Shown one piece after another: positions 50,628 to 59,341 of a stretch of 64,000 nucleotides of DNA (position 1 is the stretch's first letter; the number at the start of each line of letters is the position of its first letter). The notes under the pieces are model-generated. The model was not told the DNA's origin and did not search any database. It saw only the letters and a program-made list of their open reading frames with translations. The position numbers and the translations under genes were made by a program. The stretch is from the NCBI GenBank assembly GCA_049324835.1, contig JBMOMT010000036.1, positions 1 to 64,000 of the forward strand, written 5' to 3'. This stretch comes from JBMOMT01 sp049324835. GTDB taxonomy: Bacteria > Chloroflexota > Anaerolineae > CAYNKW01.

Positions 50628-52202
50628 TCATCCGATGAATCTCCAGTTGGCGTCGCCCATGGGGACAAAGGCCGGGTTGCGCACCAGCTCGGCAAAGATG
50701 GGCGCTGGCGGGCAACGCCGGGCAATGTTGACCGCACTGTACAGGGTTTTGGCATGCACCGTTCCCTGGGGGTTGAGCTTGGCCAGTTCCAGGAAAACGT
50801 TGTTGACCGTTTCGCTCAAGGGTTGACCCGTTTCTTCCACCTTGATCCACAGGGCATCCACTTCGGAGTCATCTTCTGCCCACACCAACATGTTCTCGTC
50901 GTAATCGCAGGCGATGGGCATCTTGCGGACGGCAAAACGAAGGGCATTGTCTACGATCTGGGCGACGCGCACCCACTCGCGCCGCATGCGTCGGGGCTGG
51001 AAACCGATACGCACCCGCGATGGATCGCCCGTTTTTTGGAGCTGGATAAAAGCGCCCACCGGGATTTGATTGTCTTTGTACCACTGTTCCAGTCCATACA
51101 CATAATAGTGCTGGTGATTGACCCAGCCGGGCATTTCTCTGCTGTTGTGGGCGTCGATCAGGGTGATCTGTGTGCGTTGGGTATTACCTTCGGGGAAAAA
51201 GCCGCGCGTTTTGGCGGTGAGGGGCAACGTGCCCACGCGACGGTGTGGAAACGTCAGGGCGAAAACCAGGTTTCTCACCCTGTCTGCGCCGGGTGGCGCG
51301 ATCAGATCCGAAGCTTCATCGTCGATTTCCCGTTCCAGTTGCAGAAACTCTTCGCTCAACAGCGATCGCTGGTAGGCGACGGGTGAATAGTGCAACCGGC
51401 GCGGTGGGTAGATGACCTCCGGTGGCAGCAGCCTCACCAGATGCCAGCGGATGTGGCCGGCTGCTCCCACGTCCACGAACCGCTCGTCCTGAAAGAGGGT
51501 GTGATTGAGGGAAAAGACCCTCACCGCTGGTGGGATCTCTTGGGGCAGGTCGATCTCTTTTAACAGAGCCTCCGGGGAGAGCGGTTGGCCGTGGATGTCG
51601 ATCATGGCCTCGGCGATGTTACGATGGCCGACGTGGATCTGGGCCATCATGGCCTTGCTGAACCACAAATCGCCGAAAAAGATCATGTCATCGCTGGCAA
51701 CGAGATGGGCTGTCAGCTTTTGTCTGACGCCCGGGCCGTAGAGCTCAAAAAGCTCCTCCGGCCTGAGCATGTCCTCGGCCCAGAGCAGCGCCTCGATGCC
51801 TCCCTCGATGTTCAGAGCATGGGGCTGACTCAATTGCGAGGCAAATTCCTGGATGCCCTCTTCTGATTCCAACTCGACCTGGATGACGCTGAAATCACCG
51901 TATTCGGGGTTGTGTCCTGGTCGCGTGCCTACCACCGTGCCCAGGTCGAACTCCAGGGCCGGAAAAACCACACGCTGGCCAACCTGGTAGGCTGCTTTGG
52001 GCTGGTACAGCACCCCCTTTCCCAATTCTTTGCGCAGGGCGGTTTCCTCGGCTTCACAGCGGTGACGGATGAGCGCCTGGGCCAATTCGTTGGAAGACAG
52101 TGGTGTTTCTGCCTCCAGGAGTAGATCGTCCAGGAAGGTCTGATCTGATTTTTCAAAAGTGAATTCGTGCCAATATTCTGAAGACTGGGTCTTGCGCAGC
52201 AA
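50628..52202 (-). CDS. unrecognised multidomain protein with winged-helix-like repeats
   Basis: 524 residues. I do not recognise the family. Several segments look like small winged helices: about 25-60 (ETPLSSNELAQALIRHRC), 205-225 (DIHGQPLSPEALLKEIDLP), and 455-520 (ETVNNVFLELAKLNPQGTVHAKTLYSAVNIARRCPPAPIF), similar in style to HARE-HTH modules. A middle section (about 60-120) looks like a beta-rich domain (VGQRVVFPALEFDLGTVVG). There is no catalytic motif I can name. The gene has its own promoter and is followed by the CTDC protein gene. Possibly a nucleic-acid-binding regulator; this is inference. Confidence 0.6.
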   Translation of the reverse strand: MLRKTQSSEYWHEFTFEKSDQTFLDDLLLEAETPLSSNELAQALIRHRCEAEETALRKELGKGVLYQPKAAYQVGQRVVFPALEFDLGTVVGTRPGHNPEYGDFSVIQVELESEEGIQEFASQLSQPHALNIEGGIEALLWAEDMLRPEELFELYGPGVRQKLTAHLVASDDMIFFGDLWFSKAMMAQIHVGHRNIAEAMIDIHGQPLSPEALLKEIDLPQEIPPAVRVFSLNHTLFQDERFVDVGAAGHIRWHLVRLLPPEVIYPPRRLHYSPVAYQRSLLSEEFLQLEREIDDEASDLIAPPGADRVRNLVFALTFPHRRVGTLPLTAKTRGFFPEGNTQRTQITLIDAHNSREMPGWVNHQHYYVYGLEQWYKDNQIPVGAFIQLQKTGDPSRVRIGFQPRRMRREWVRVAQIVDNALRFAVRKMPIACDYDENMLVWAEDDSEVDALWIKVEETGQPLSETVNNVFLELAKLNPQGTVHAKTLYSAVNIARRCPPAPIFAELVRNPAFVPMGDANWRFIG

Positions 52203-52279
52203 AGCTTTCCTCCCGCAGCGGCTTTCTCAAGATCGTTTTGCTGCCTAAAAGTGCAGAGGCAAACAATGAAAGCCCAAGT

Positions 52280-52308
52280 ATTATACCAATTTTTGTTCTA
52301 CTTGACAA
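52280..52308 (-). promoter_or_regulatory. promoter of the 524-residue gene
   Basis: On the minus strand TTGTCA (52308-52303), 17 bases, TATAAT (52285-52280), about 78 bases before the start. Confidence 0.7.
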
Positions 52309-52329
52309 ATATTTACGCTCAGGTTCCGA

Positions 52330-54075
52330 TCAACGAATGTCTGCCAGCTCTTTCTGGACGAGCACTCGCTGAGTGACGAGATACCAGTGATGGATGTCTC
52401 GAAAACGATGGCTGGGCTCCAGCAACGGCCCTGCCTGAACGTTTTTGACCTTGCGGTCGATGCCAAAGGTATAGACCTCACGAAACAGCAGGATGGCTGG
52501 CTCTTGCTGGGCAAAGGTGCGCTGGAAGGCGCTATACAAAGCCCACCGTTTGGCGCGGTCGGTCACCAGGCGGGCCTGTTGTAACGCCTGGTCGATGGCC
52601 AGGTTGTTGAGCCCGGCCAAGTTCTGGCCGCCATTGGCCTGAGTAGAGTGCCACCAGGGATAGAGATCCGGATCCGCAGGCAAAACCATCTGCAACAGCG
52701 CGGCATCGAACTGGTAATCGAACAGCAGTGCATCCCGTTCTGCTGCCGCAAGAGACTGAACCGTCACTTGTGCGCCCACACGGGCCCATCGATCGGCCAG
52801 CGCCGTGGCCAACTGACGGCGCACCGGGTCGTTGTCGGTCAACAGGGTAAAAGTCAGTGGCTGGCCACTTTTTTCGCGCCAGACCTGTGGCCCAAGTTCT
52901 CGCTGCTCACCAGGCTCTTCGACGGCTGGCGGCGGCGCGATGCCCCAACCCGCTGCTTGGAGCAATTCCCCCGCGCTCCCGACGTCATAATCGTAGTGTT
53001 GGACATCGGGCTCGTGCGCCCAGTGTCCGGCAGGGATAGGGCTGTCGATCACGATGCCCTGACCGTACAGCAGGCCGTCCACCAGCGCCTGGCGGTCCAG
53101 CGCATGGGCCAGGGCGCGCCTCACCTGAACATCGGCCAGGATGGGATGTCGATTGTTGAGCACGATCAGCGTGTAGCTGTTCAAGGGCAGGGAAAAAAGC
53201 TCCAGATCGGGTAACGACGCTGCCTGGGCCAGCAAGGAGGCCGGAATGCCGCCCAGTGCCAGCACCTCGCCGCGGCTGTAAGCGTCGAGAGCGCTCTCGA
53301 CGTCGGGATAGAATAACAGCTCGATAGAACCGATAAAGGTACGTCCGCCGTGATACTGAGCATGGGGCGCCAGCCGCGCCCGTTCGGCGGTAAACTGCTC
53401 CAGTCGAAAGGGACCGGTGCCCACCGGCGCGCGGTTGAAAGTGTGCCCGGCCAGTGTCGCAGCCGAGACATCGTTCAGCAGATGCGCCGGCAGCAGCCCG
53501 ATGGTGGTCTGTTCCAGGAAAGGGGCGTAGGGTTGGGGCAGCCAAAAGGCCACGCTGTAAGCGTCGATCTGATGCACCTCCACCTGCTGCCAGGCAACTG
53601 CCAGCTCGGGTGAGGCGCTAAAGCCGGGTGATTGCATCAGTTGGACGGTAAAAACTACGTCTCGAGCGGTAAATGGCTGACCATCGTGCCAGCGGATGTC
53701 TGGGCGCAGGAAAAAGGTGTAGGTCTGACCATCCGGCGAGATGGCCCAGCTCGAGGCCAGGTCGGGCAGGATATCGCCGTTGGCCTGTGCGCGGGTGAGG
53801 CCAGAAAAGACGAGCGCGCACAGCGCGCGCTCTGGGGAACCGTAGCGCGCCAGCAGCGGGTTGATGTGTTGTGGGTAACCCACCAGTGCCTCGGTATAGC
53901 GCCCGCCCACGGCGGGCACCAGCATGGTGGTGCGGCCCGCCGCGAGCTGACCCATCAGGGCGACGATCAACAGACTGCCCAGAATGGCCATGCCGGCCTG
54001 CCAGCGGATGTTTCTTACCAATGTCGCCCGCCAGATTGGTTCATTGCCGCCAGACATGAAGTAAGGGCGTTTCAC
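52330..54075 (-). CDS. ABC peptide/nickel transporter substrate-binding protein (SBP_bac_5)
   Basis: 581 residues. After a basic N-terminus there is one hydrophobic segment (about 26-46) that acts as an anchor; there is no lipobox Cys. The mature part has the SBP_bac_5 signature: YTEALVGYPQHINPLLARYGSPERAL, LASSWAISPDGQTYTFFLRPDIRWHDGQPFTARDVVFT (given here in short pieces). It would bind oligopeptides, nickel chelates or similar. No permease or ATPase genes lie next to it, so its transporter partners must be elsewhere. SecG follows 68 bases downstream on the same strand. Confidence 0.88.
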   Translation of the reverse strand: MKRPYFMSGGNEPIWRATLVRNIRWQAGMAILGSLLIVALMGQLAAGRTTMLVPAVGGRYTEALVGYPQHINPLLARYGSPERALCALVFSGLTRAQANGDILPDLASSWAISPDGQTYTFFLRPDIRWHDGQPFTARDVVFTVQLMQSPGFSASPELAVAWQQVEVHQIDAYSVAFWLPQPYAPFLEQTTIGLLPAHLLNDVSAATLAGHTFNRAPVGTGPFRLEQFTAERARLAPHAQYHGGRTFIGSIELLFYPDVESALDAYSRGEVLALGGIPASLLAQAASLPDLELFSLPLNSYTLIVLNNRHPILADVQVRRALAHALDRQALVDGLLYGQGIVIDSPIPAGHWAHEPDVQHYDYDVGSAGELLQAAGWGIAPPPAVEEPGEQRELGPQVWREKSGQPLTFTLLTDNDPVRRQLATALADRWARVGAQVTVQSLAAAERDALLFDYQFDAALLQMVLPADPDLYPWWHSTQANGGQNLAGLNNLAIDQALQQARLVTDRAKRWALYSAFQRTFAQQEPAILLFREVYTFGIDRKVKNVQAGPLLEPSHRFRDIHHWYLVTQRVLVQKELADIR

Positions 54076-54143
54076 CGGCGTGGCGAAACCCCCCTTATTC
54101 CTGTGCTGAGGCTAAAAGTTGGGCCCAGGCGAGGAACGCTCGC

Positions 54144-54368
54144 TCAGGCAAACAGGACATTGATGACCGAAAAGACCACAAAGACAACGCTCAGACCGAC
54201 AGTTACCTGAAAGAGCGTTCGTTCGACGCCGCGCCGTGTTTTGTAGACACCGCTATCGCCGCCGCCAAAGAGGCCCCCCAGGCCGCCCGCGCCCTTGCTC
54301 TGCAAAACGACCAGCGCGATCAGAGCGACGGACAGGATAACCTGAATGATGTACAAATAGGTGCTCAC
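54144..54368 (-). CDS. secG: protein-export translocase subunit SecG
   Basis: 74 residues with two membrane helices: IIQVILSVALIALVVLQSKGAGGLGG and TVGLSVVFVVFSVINVLF (18 residues). The LQSKGAGG...FGGG loop is the SecG signature. It aids the SecYEG channel. GTG 54368 follows GGGAGG; the longer frame upstream has no start near and runs through the MFS gene in another frame. Short and unusual in start codon, so easily missed. Confidence 0.9.
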   Translation of the reverse strand: MSTYLYIIQVILSVALIALVVLQSKGAGGLGGLFGGGDSGVYKTRRGVERTLFQVTVGLSVVFVVFSVINVLFA

Positions 54369-54445
54369 GCAAAAACCTCCCTCAGATATGCGGGCCAGAT
54401 TATACCACGAACTGCCAGCAGGAGCAAATGATCCATCGGCTCGAT

Positions 54446-55648
54446 TTATTCGACATCTGGTGGCAGTTGTCTGGGTAGCAGCCACGTCAGCGGCAGACCC
54501 AGGAAACCCGCCAGAGCGCACCAGTGGAATACATCTCGCAGCCCCCAACGGTCGGCGGCAGCGCCCACGGCCATCAGGATCAACGAATTGATCAAGAAAC
54601 TGGTGGCCATGTAGAGTCCGTTGGCCGTGGCCGGGTGATCGCGGCCGTGCTCCTGCACGATGGCCATCATCACCGGCGTGGTGGACAGGGCCAGAAAGCC
54701 CAATATGGCCAGCACCACCACCGAAAGCCAACCCTCCACAGACAGGAAAAGCAACATGGTCAGTGGCGAGGTGAGCATGACCAGGGCCAGCACCTGCCGG
54801 CGGCCCAACCGGTCGCTGAGTGTGCCGGTGGTCAGGGCTCCCAGGGCTCCCGAAAACTCCAGGATAGACAGCGAGGCGCCGGCGAACCACAGATTGGCCC
54901 CTTCTGACGTGAGCAGGGTGGGCAGAAAAGTAGTCAGTGCTGCGGTCATGAAGGAGCGGCAAAAGATGATGCCGGCGATGGGCAGTAACGCGCGCCGCAG
55001 TCCCCGCCAGGCCTCTGCCAGGGAACCGTTGCCAGTCGTACGCCGGTGGACTGTCAGGTTCTGGAGCCGCCAGAACAGCACCAGCGAGGCTGCCACCCCC
55101 AGAGGGATCACCCGCCAGATGCCTTCCAACCCCCACAGTGAGACTGCACCCACGGCCAGCAGTGGGCCCAGCGTGCGCGCCAACTCACCGCCCAGCATGA
55201 ACAGGCTCATCCCCTGGCCGATGCGCCCGCCTGATGCCTGAGAGACCATCACCGGCGATGGCACGTGCCAGGCCGAACTGCTGACGCCGGCCACGAGCAG
55301 CAAAATGGCGAGTGTGGTAAAAGTCGGCGCCAGGCCGATCAGGCTCATGCCCACTGCGGTGGCGGTGGGCGCCAGGATGACAAACCACTTGAGGTTGATA
55401 CGATCTGCCAGCAAGCCGATGAAGGGGTTGGCCAGCGAGGGCAGGCGTTGAAAGACTGCCAACGAACCAGCCAGAGCCAACGAGAGGCCCAACTTTTCGA
55501 TGAGCAGCGGCAACAGTGGCGCCAAAAAGCCGCCAAAGATATCGTGCATCAGGTGCCCCCCGGCGATCACGAGGACCTGGCCGGTGCGAAATGTGTTTGA
55601 GGGAAAAAAGGGTTCTTGTGCGGAGGACGGCTGTTGGGAATCGTTCAT
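54446..55648 (-). CDS. MFS transporter, fosmidomycin-resistance-like (FSR)
   Basis: 400 residues, 12 membrane helices. It starts with GQVLVIAGGHLMHDIFGGFLAPLLPLL, the GH..D motif of the FSR family. Loop 2-3 motif is FIGLLADRINLKWF. Efflux of fosmidomycin-like drugs or other small compounds is typical. It lies 82 bases downstream of the hdrCB gene but is separated by a strong hairpin, so expression is probably independent. Confidence 0.85.
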   Translation of the reverse strand: MNDSQQPSSAQEPFFPSNTFRTGQVLVIAGGHLMHDIFGGFLAPLLPLLIEKLGLSLALAGSLAVFQRLPSLANPFIGLLADRINLKWFVILAPTATAVGMSLIGLAPTFTTLAILLLVAGVSSSAWHVPSPVMVSQASGGRIGQGMSLFMLGGELARTLGPLLAVGAVSLWGLEGIWRVIPLGVAASLVLFWRLQNLTVHRRTTGNGSLAEAWRGLRRALLPIAGIIFCRSFMTAALTTFLPTLLTSEGANLWFAGASLSILEFSGALGALTTGTLSDRLGRRQVLALVMLTSPLTMLLFLSVEGWLSVVVLAILGFLALSTTPVMMAIVQEHGRDHPATANGLYMATSFLINSLILMAVGAAADRWGLRDVFHWCALAGFLGLPLTWLLPRQLPPDVE

Positions 55649-55672
55649 GACAATTGGTTTTCTCCAAAAGCA

Positions 55673-55710
55673 GGACGCCCCGATAGGTCACCCAACCTGT
55701 CGGGGCGTCC
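55673..55710 (-). terminator. terminator of the MetFV-Hdr operon
   Basis: GGACGCCCCGATAGG pairs with CCTGTCGGGGCGTCC, with an 8-base loop. It lies just after the last gene of the operon, before the MFS gene. The T run is short. Confidence 0.75.
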
Positions 55711-55730
55711 CTGTCAGCCAGGGGGCAGGG

Positions 55731-56921
55731 TTATTCCAGGGCCTGTTCCACCAACTGGGCCACATCCATGACGCGGATGCGCGTCTTGGTGGCGCGGGTG
55801 GATTTGGTCAGGGTGCGTTCACATTGCGGGCAGGCCGAGGCGAGCACCTGGGCGTTCACGGCTACGGCTTCGGCCACGCGCCTGGCGGCCACTTCGGCGC
55901 CCAGGTCGGCGTCGAACGTCTCCAGGTTGCCGCCGCCGCCGCAGCACAGCGACGTCTCACGGCGCGAGTCCATCTCGACGAACGTCACACCGGGGATGGC
56001 CGCCAACACCTGGCGTGGCTCATCGTAGATGCCGCCTTTGCGCCCCAGGTCGCAGGGGTCGTGGTAAGTGACCACCATCTCGCGGCCTGCTTTCATCTGC
56101 AGGCGACCTTGTTCCAGCATCTCGGCCAGCATTTGCACAGCAGTGACGACCTCGAAACCCAGCTCGCCGACGATGTGTGGGTAGACGTGGTGCCAGGCGT
56201 GGTAACAGGAGGGGCAGGTCATCACCACTCGCCTGGCGCCCAACGCGCGCACCACCTCGGTGTTGTGGCGCATGATCTGCTCGGCCTGTTTCACCTGGCC
56301 GCCGATGAGCATAGGGTAGCCGCAGCACCATTCCTCTGGCCCCATGGTGGTGTAATCCTCGCCGGATTTTTCCAACACCGCCAGGAAGGACTGGGGCACG
56401 GCGTAGCTCATGGGGTAGAGTGAGGCCACACAGCCCACGAAATAGACCGTCTCTGCGCCCTTTTTTCGATCCAGGTTGGGCGGCTGCTGGGGCAGGTTGC
56501 TGGCCCAGATGAGACGGTTGTCGTTTTCGTCGCCAGAGATATTGTGCGCATCGCCGATGCGGGCGCCGAGCATCTTGAGCGCCCGCACGCCCCGCTCCAG
56601 GTCAGCATCGTGACCCAGATCGCGGCCGTTGTCCATGGTCATACAGCGCAGCGCCTCGATCACCTCACGCGGGTGAAGGTCGTTGGGGCAAAAGGTGCCA
56701 CAGGTCTCGCAGGTGAGGCAACGCCAGATGCTGGCGTCGTTCAGCAGCATGTCGGTCAGGCCAAACTGTACGGCGCGCATGATCTGGGCCGGGCGGTAGG
56801 TCATGGCGTGGGCGGTGGGGCAGCCCACGGAGCACTTTTGGCACTGGTAACACAGATAGGTGTTCTCGCCGCTCAGTTCCCGTATCTTGAGGGCTAAATC
56901 GGTCGTCGGTGTAATCGCCAT
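55731..56921 (-). CDS. heterodisulfide-reductase-type HdrC-HdrB fusion
   Basis: About 396 residues. The N-terminal HdrC-like part has two [4Fe-4S] motifs (CYQCQKCSVGCP near 22 and CLTCETCGTFCP near 62). The C-terminal HdrB-like part has two CCG domains: PEEWCCGYPM with preceding Cys, and SLCCGGGGNLETF, which in HdrB bind non-cubane clusters. The protein would relay electrons between HdrA and MetFV. ATG 56921 with AAAGGAT upstream is preferred to the longer frame. It is the last gene of the operon, 19 bases after metF. Confidence 0.88.
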   Translation of the reverse strand: MAITPTTDLALKIRELSGENTYLCYQCQKCSVGCPTAHAMTYRPAQIMRAVQFGLTDMLLNDASIWRCLTCETCGTFCPNDLHPREVIEALRCMTMDNGRDLGHDADLERGVRALKMLGARIGDAHNISGDENDNRLIWASNLPQQPPNLDRKKGAETVYFVGCVASLYPMSYAVPQSFLAVLEKSGEDYTTMGPEEWCCGYPMLIGGQVKQAEQIMRHNTEVVRALGARRVVMTCPSCYHAWHHVYPHIVGELGFEVVTAVQMLAEMLEQGRLQMKAGREMVVTYHDPCDLGRKGGIYDEPRQVLAAIPGVTFVEMDSRRETSLCCGGGGNLETFDADLGAEVAARRVAEAVAVNAQVLASACPQCERTLTKSTRATKTRIRVMDVAQLVEQALE

Positions 56922-56940
56922 AGGACGATCCTTTCCAATT

Positions 56941-57924
56941 TTAAACGACGGGACGGGGCAGCAAACCGGCCCGTTTGACGATCTCGGGCACGGCTTCTTC
57001 CCACTCGATGGCCATGATGTGCACACCGGCCACGCCGGGGATCTGGCGTACCTGTTGGATGACCTCGACGCAGATGTTGATCCCGGCCTCTTCCCAGGCT
57101 TCGCGGCGAGCCTTTTTATCTTCCGTAGGGATGCCCTTGACGGCGTCGGCCATACGCTGCACGTACTCGTCGGGCACGTCCATGCCGGGCACTTTGGTGG
57201 CCATGTAACGGGCGCCGCCCAATGTCTTGATGGGGCTGACGCCGGCCAGGATGTAGACCTTGTCCAGCAGGCCCAGGTCGCCGGCGCGTTTCATATAGTC
57301 GGCGAACTTTGGCACGTTAAAGACGATCTGCGTCTGGATAAAGTCTACGCCGGCCTTGACCTTCTTGGCCAGCCGGTAGGGCCGGAACTCGAAGGGATCG
57401 GCAAAGGGGTTGGCCGCCGCGCCCAAAAAGAACCGGGGCGGCACATCCATCTGGGCGCCCGATTGTATCACCCCTTTGTCGCGCATGTCGCGTAGCATCA
57501 TCAACATGCCGATCGAATCCATGTCGAACACGTTTTTGGCCATGGGGTGGTTGCCGAAGGTCTGATGATCGCCGGTGAGGCACAGCAGGTTTTTGATGCC
57601 CAGCGCCCACGCGCCCAACAGGTCCGACTGGATGGCGATGCGGTTGCGGTCGCGGGCGGTCATCTGGATGTTGGGCTCGATGCCCAGTTGCAGGAGCATG
57701 GTAGCCACCGAGATGGACGACATCCGCACCACCGCGGTCTGGTTATCGGTGATGTTGACCGAATCCACGTTACCTTTGAGGTACTGGGCCTTTTTTTCGA
57801 TGACCTCGCGGTTGGCGCTGGTGGGTGGCCCCAACTCACCGGTGGCGGCAAAGTGGCCGGCGCGCAGAACTTTTTCCAGGTTGCTGCCTGCGATCATGCC
57901 GTTCGATCCATTGGTTTGTGTCAT
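56941..57924 (-). CDS. metF: 5,10-methylenetetrahydrofolate reductase MetF
   Basis: About 327 residues of the MTHFR TIM-barrel. Motifs include GHFAATGELGPPTSANREV, SVNITDNQTAVVRMSS, NLLCLTGDHQTFGNHP, and FIQTQIVFNVPKFADYM. It reduces methylene-H4F to methyl-H4F in the methyl branch of the Wood-Ljungdahl pathway. ATG 57924 is well placed; the longer frame upstream reads through metV in the wrong frame. The gene is 29 bases downstream of metV. The NADH-binding role of MetF is expected to be replaced by HdrA in complexes of this kind. Confidence 0.92.
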   Translation of the reverse strand: MTQTNGSNGMIAGSNLEKVLRAGHFAATGELGPPTSANREVIEKKAQYLKGNVDSVNITDNQTAVVRMSSISVATMLLQLGIEPNIQMTARDRNRIAIQSDLLGAWALGIKNLLCLTGDHQTFGNHPMAKNVFDMDSIGMLMMLRDMRDKGVIQSGAQMDVPPRFFLGAAANPFADPFEFRPYRLAKKVKAGVDFIQTQIVFNVPKFADYMKRAGDLGLLDKVYILAGVSPIKTLGGARYMATKVPGMDVPDEYVQRMADAVKGIPTEDKKARREAWEEAGINICVEVIQQVRQIPGVAGVHIMAIEWEEAVPEIVKRAGLLPRPVV

Positions 57925-57953
57925 AGTTCTTCTCCTCTTTGAGTGGGCCCCAA

Positions 57954-58622
57954 TTACAGCCGCAGGTCTTCGCGCACGATCTTGCGTGCGCCGCCGTCGC
58001 GGCTGGTGCGCCAGTCCTTCATCGGTGTGGGTTCCAGCAGCAAATCGAGTTTGCCCAGGGCGGTCATGCGGTCGTAGATGAGCTGCCAGGCGCACGGGGT
58101 ATCGGGGTTGACCTCGCAGACACCTTTTTGTGAACCGCCGCACGGCCCGTTGAGTAAGCTCTTGGCGCAGCGGGCGATGGGGCAGATGCCGCCGGTGGTG
58201 CCCAGCACGCAGTTGCCACACGCCTGGCAGCGCTCTTCCCAAACACCTTGCTCCATCGGCTGACCCAGGAAGGTGGTGTTGAGGCCGGGCAACGTCAGGA
58301 CTTGCGGGAATTGCTCGTTCATCGTCTGCACGCCGATGCCGCAGGCCAGCGAGAGCACGGCATCCACCTGGGGCAACACATCGGCGATCATCTCGTTGTA
58401 CTCGTACTCACACTGGCGCTGCACGGTGGCCTCCAGGAATTCCACCGATTTGCCGTCGAGCCGGGTGGCCATGCGCAGCGATGAGGCCAGAATGCCCACC
58501 TCTTTTTCGCCGCCGGCCAGACAGACGGTGACGCAGGTGCCGCAGCCCAGCACCAGCACCTTGTTGAAATGGGAGACCATCTGTTGGATCTCTTGCAGGG
58601 GTTTTTGTTCGGCTATGATCAT
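57954..58622 (-). CDS. metV: MTHFR C-terminal zinc/Fe-S protein MetV
   Basis: 222 residues. The MTHFR-C domain is Cys-rich: LVLGCGTCVTVCLAGG, LACGIG, ERCQACGNCVLGTTGGICPIARC, and NGPCGGSQKGVCEV. MetV is the partner of MetF in acetogens and carries Fe-S and zinc ligands. It lies between MvhD and MetF. The region upstream (58623-58837) is filled with repeats, so MetV may be translated far from the MvhD stop or from an internal promoter. Confidence 0.9.
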   Translation of the reverse strand: MIIAEQKPLQEIQQMVSHFNKVLVLGCGTCVTVCLAGGEKEVGILASSLRMATRLDGKSVEFLEATVQRQCEYEYNEMIADVLPQVDAVLSLACGIGVQTMNEQFPQVLTLPGLNTTFLGQPMEQGVWEERCQACGNCVLGTTGGICPIARCAKSLLNGPCGGSQKGVCEVNPDTPCAWQLIYDRMTALGKLDLLLEPTPMKDWRTSRDGGARKIVREDLRL

Positions 58623-58677
58623 CGTCGACTCCTTACCAAGATTACAATGAGAAAGTGCTTATGTATCCTTTATATCT

Positions 58678-58834
58678 GGACGCAGATGAACACAGATAAA
58701 CGCTGTTTCTCTTTTCCTATCGTGGAATCGTATCTTTTCAAAAAGTAGGGGCGAGTAGCGCAATTTGACAAATTGCCCTACATCCTGTCCCAAGTTATTG
58801 AGAAGATACATGGAATCTGTGTTCGTCCGTGTCC
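58678..58834. repeat. inverted outer repeat (ACGCAGATGAACACAGAT type) in the mvhD-metV gap
   Basis: GGACGCAGATGAACACAGAT (58678-58697) and, inverted, 58815-58834 (reads GGACACGGACGAACACAGAT on the other strand), 16 of 20 matching. This motif is a common intergenic repeat in several phyla. A second element (58730-58809) sits inside it. Confidence 0.6.
58730..58809. mobile_element. MITE-like element D (80 bp) nested in the outer repeat
   Basis: Ends GTATCTTTTCAA (58730-58741) and TTGAGAAGATAC (58798-58809) are inverted, 11 of 12 matching. Flanks GTGGAATC (58722-58729) and ATGGAATC (58810-58817) match at 7 of 8, consistent with a slightly decayed 7-8 bp duplication. It contains a CAATTTGACAAATTG hairpin bounded by GTAGGG/CCCTAC. 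Confidence 0.65.
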
Positions 58835-58837
58835 CTT

Positions 58838-59263
58838 TTATTGTCCATTCCTCAAGGGGTTGGGGCCGAGCCTCAAGATGCGTTCCGTCATCTCGGTGGC
58901 GATCTCGGCCCAACGCGCGCCCTCGGCCGAGGAGAGGAAAAACATCTCCAGCCGTTCGCCGCCCAGGCCGATCTCATCCAGCAGGCCCTTGATGTAGGCG
59001 ATTCGCCGTTCTGCCGCCACATTACCTTCCAGGTAATGACAGGTGCCCTTGAGTCAACCGGCCACCAGCACGCCGTCGGCGCCGCGCTCGAAGGCCTTGA
59101 GCAAATAGAGCGCATCCACCTTGCCCGTGCAGGGCAACTGCACGATCTTGACGTTGGTTGGGTAGTTCAGCCGCATCGAGCCGGCCAGGTCGGCGGCGGC
59201 GTAAGCGCAATAATGGCAGGCAAAGGCCAGAATTTGAGGCTCGAATCCGTTTTCAGCGCTCAT
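58838..59263 (-). CDS. mvhD: MvhD-type [2Fe-2S] protein, probable selenoprotein (UGA = Sec)
   Basis: 141 residues if UGA at 59056-59054 is read as selenocysteine (residue 70). Before it: ILAFACHYCAYAAADLAGSMR and QLPCTGKVDALYLLKAF; directly after: LKGTCHYLEGN, RIAYIKGLLDEIGLGGERLEMFF and the end EMTERILRLGPNP. MvhD normally has Cys (GCxxGxCHYxxGN) at the UGA. It transfers electrons from a donor to HdrA. A hairpin CAUUACC-UGGAA-GGUAAUG begins 15 bases after the UGA. The frame is intact on both sides and has no other defect. It lies between hdrA and metV. Confidence 0.85.
59020..59038 (-). promoter_or_regulatory. candidate bacterial SECIS hairpin
   Basis: In the mRNA a 7-bp stem CAUUACC/GGUAAUG closes a UGGAA loop containing G. 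The loop begins 22 bases downstream of the UGA (59054-59056), within the usual range for bacterial SECIS elements. Confidence 0.65.
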
Positions 59264-59341
59264 GATTCTCCTCTCTTTACCACAAAGACGCCAAGGTCAC
59301 CAAGAAAAACCAGAGGTTGTCAGGTGACGGTCACCTGAAGC

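Noticed and set aside
59054..59056. UGA as a nonsense mutation in mvhD
   Set aside because: The downstream half is fully conserved and in frame, UGA is exactly at a Cys position, and a SECIS-like hairpin follows, so recoding is more likely. A sequencing error cannot be excluded.
59277..59302. Third copy of dispersed repeat B
   Set aside because: Only the short ACCACAAAGACGCCAAG core is shared; the rest does not align, so it is not called as a copy.
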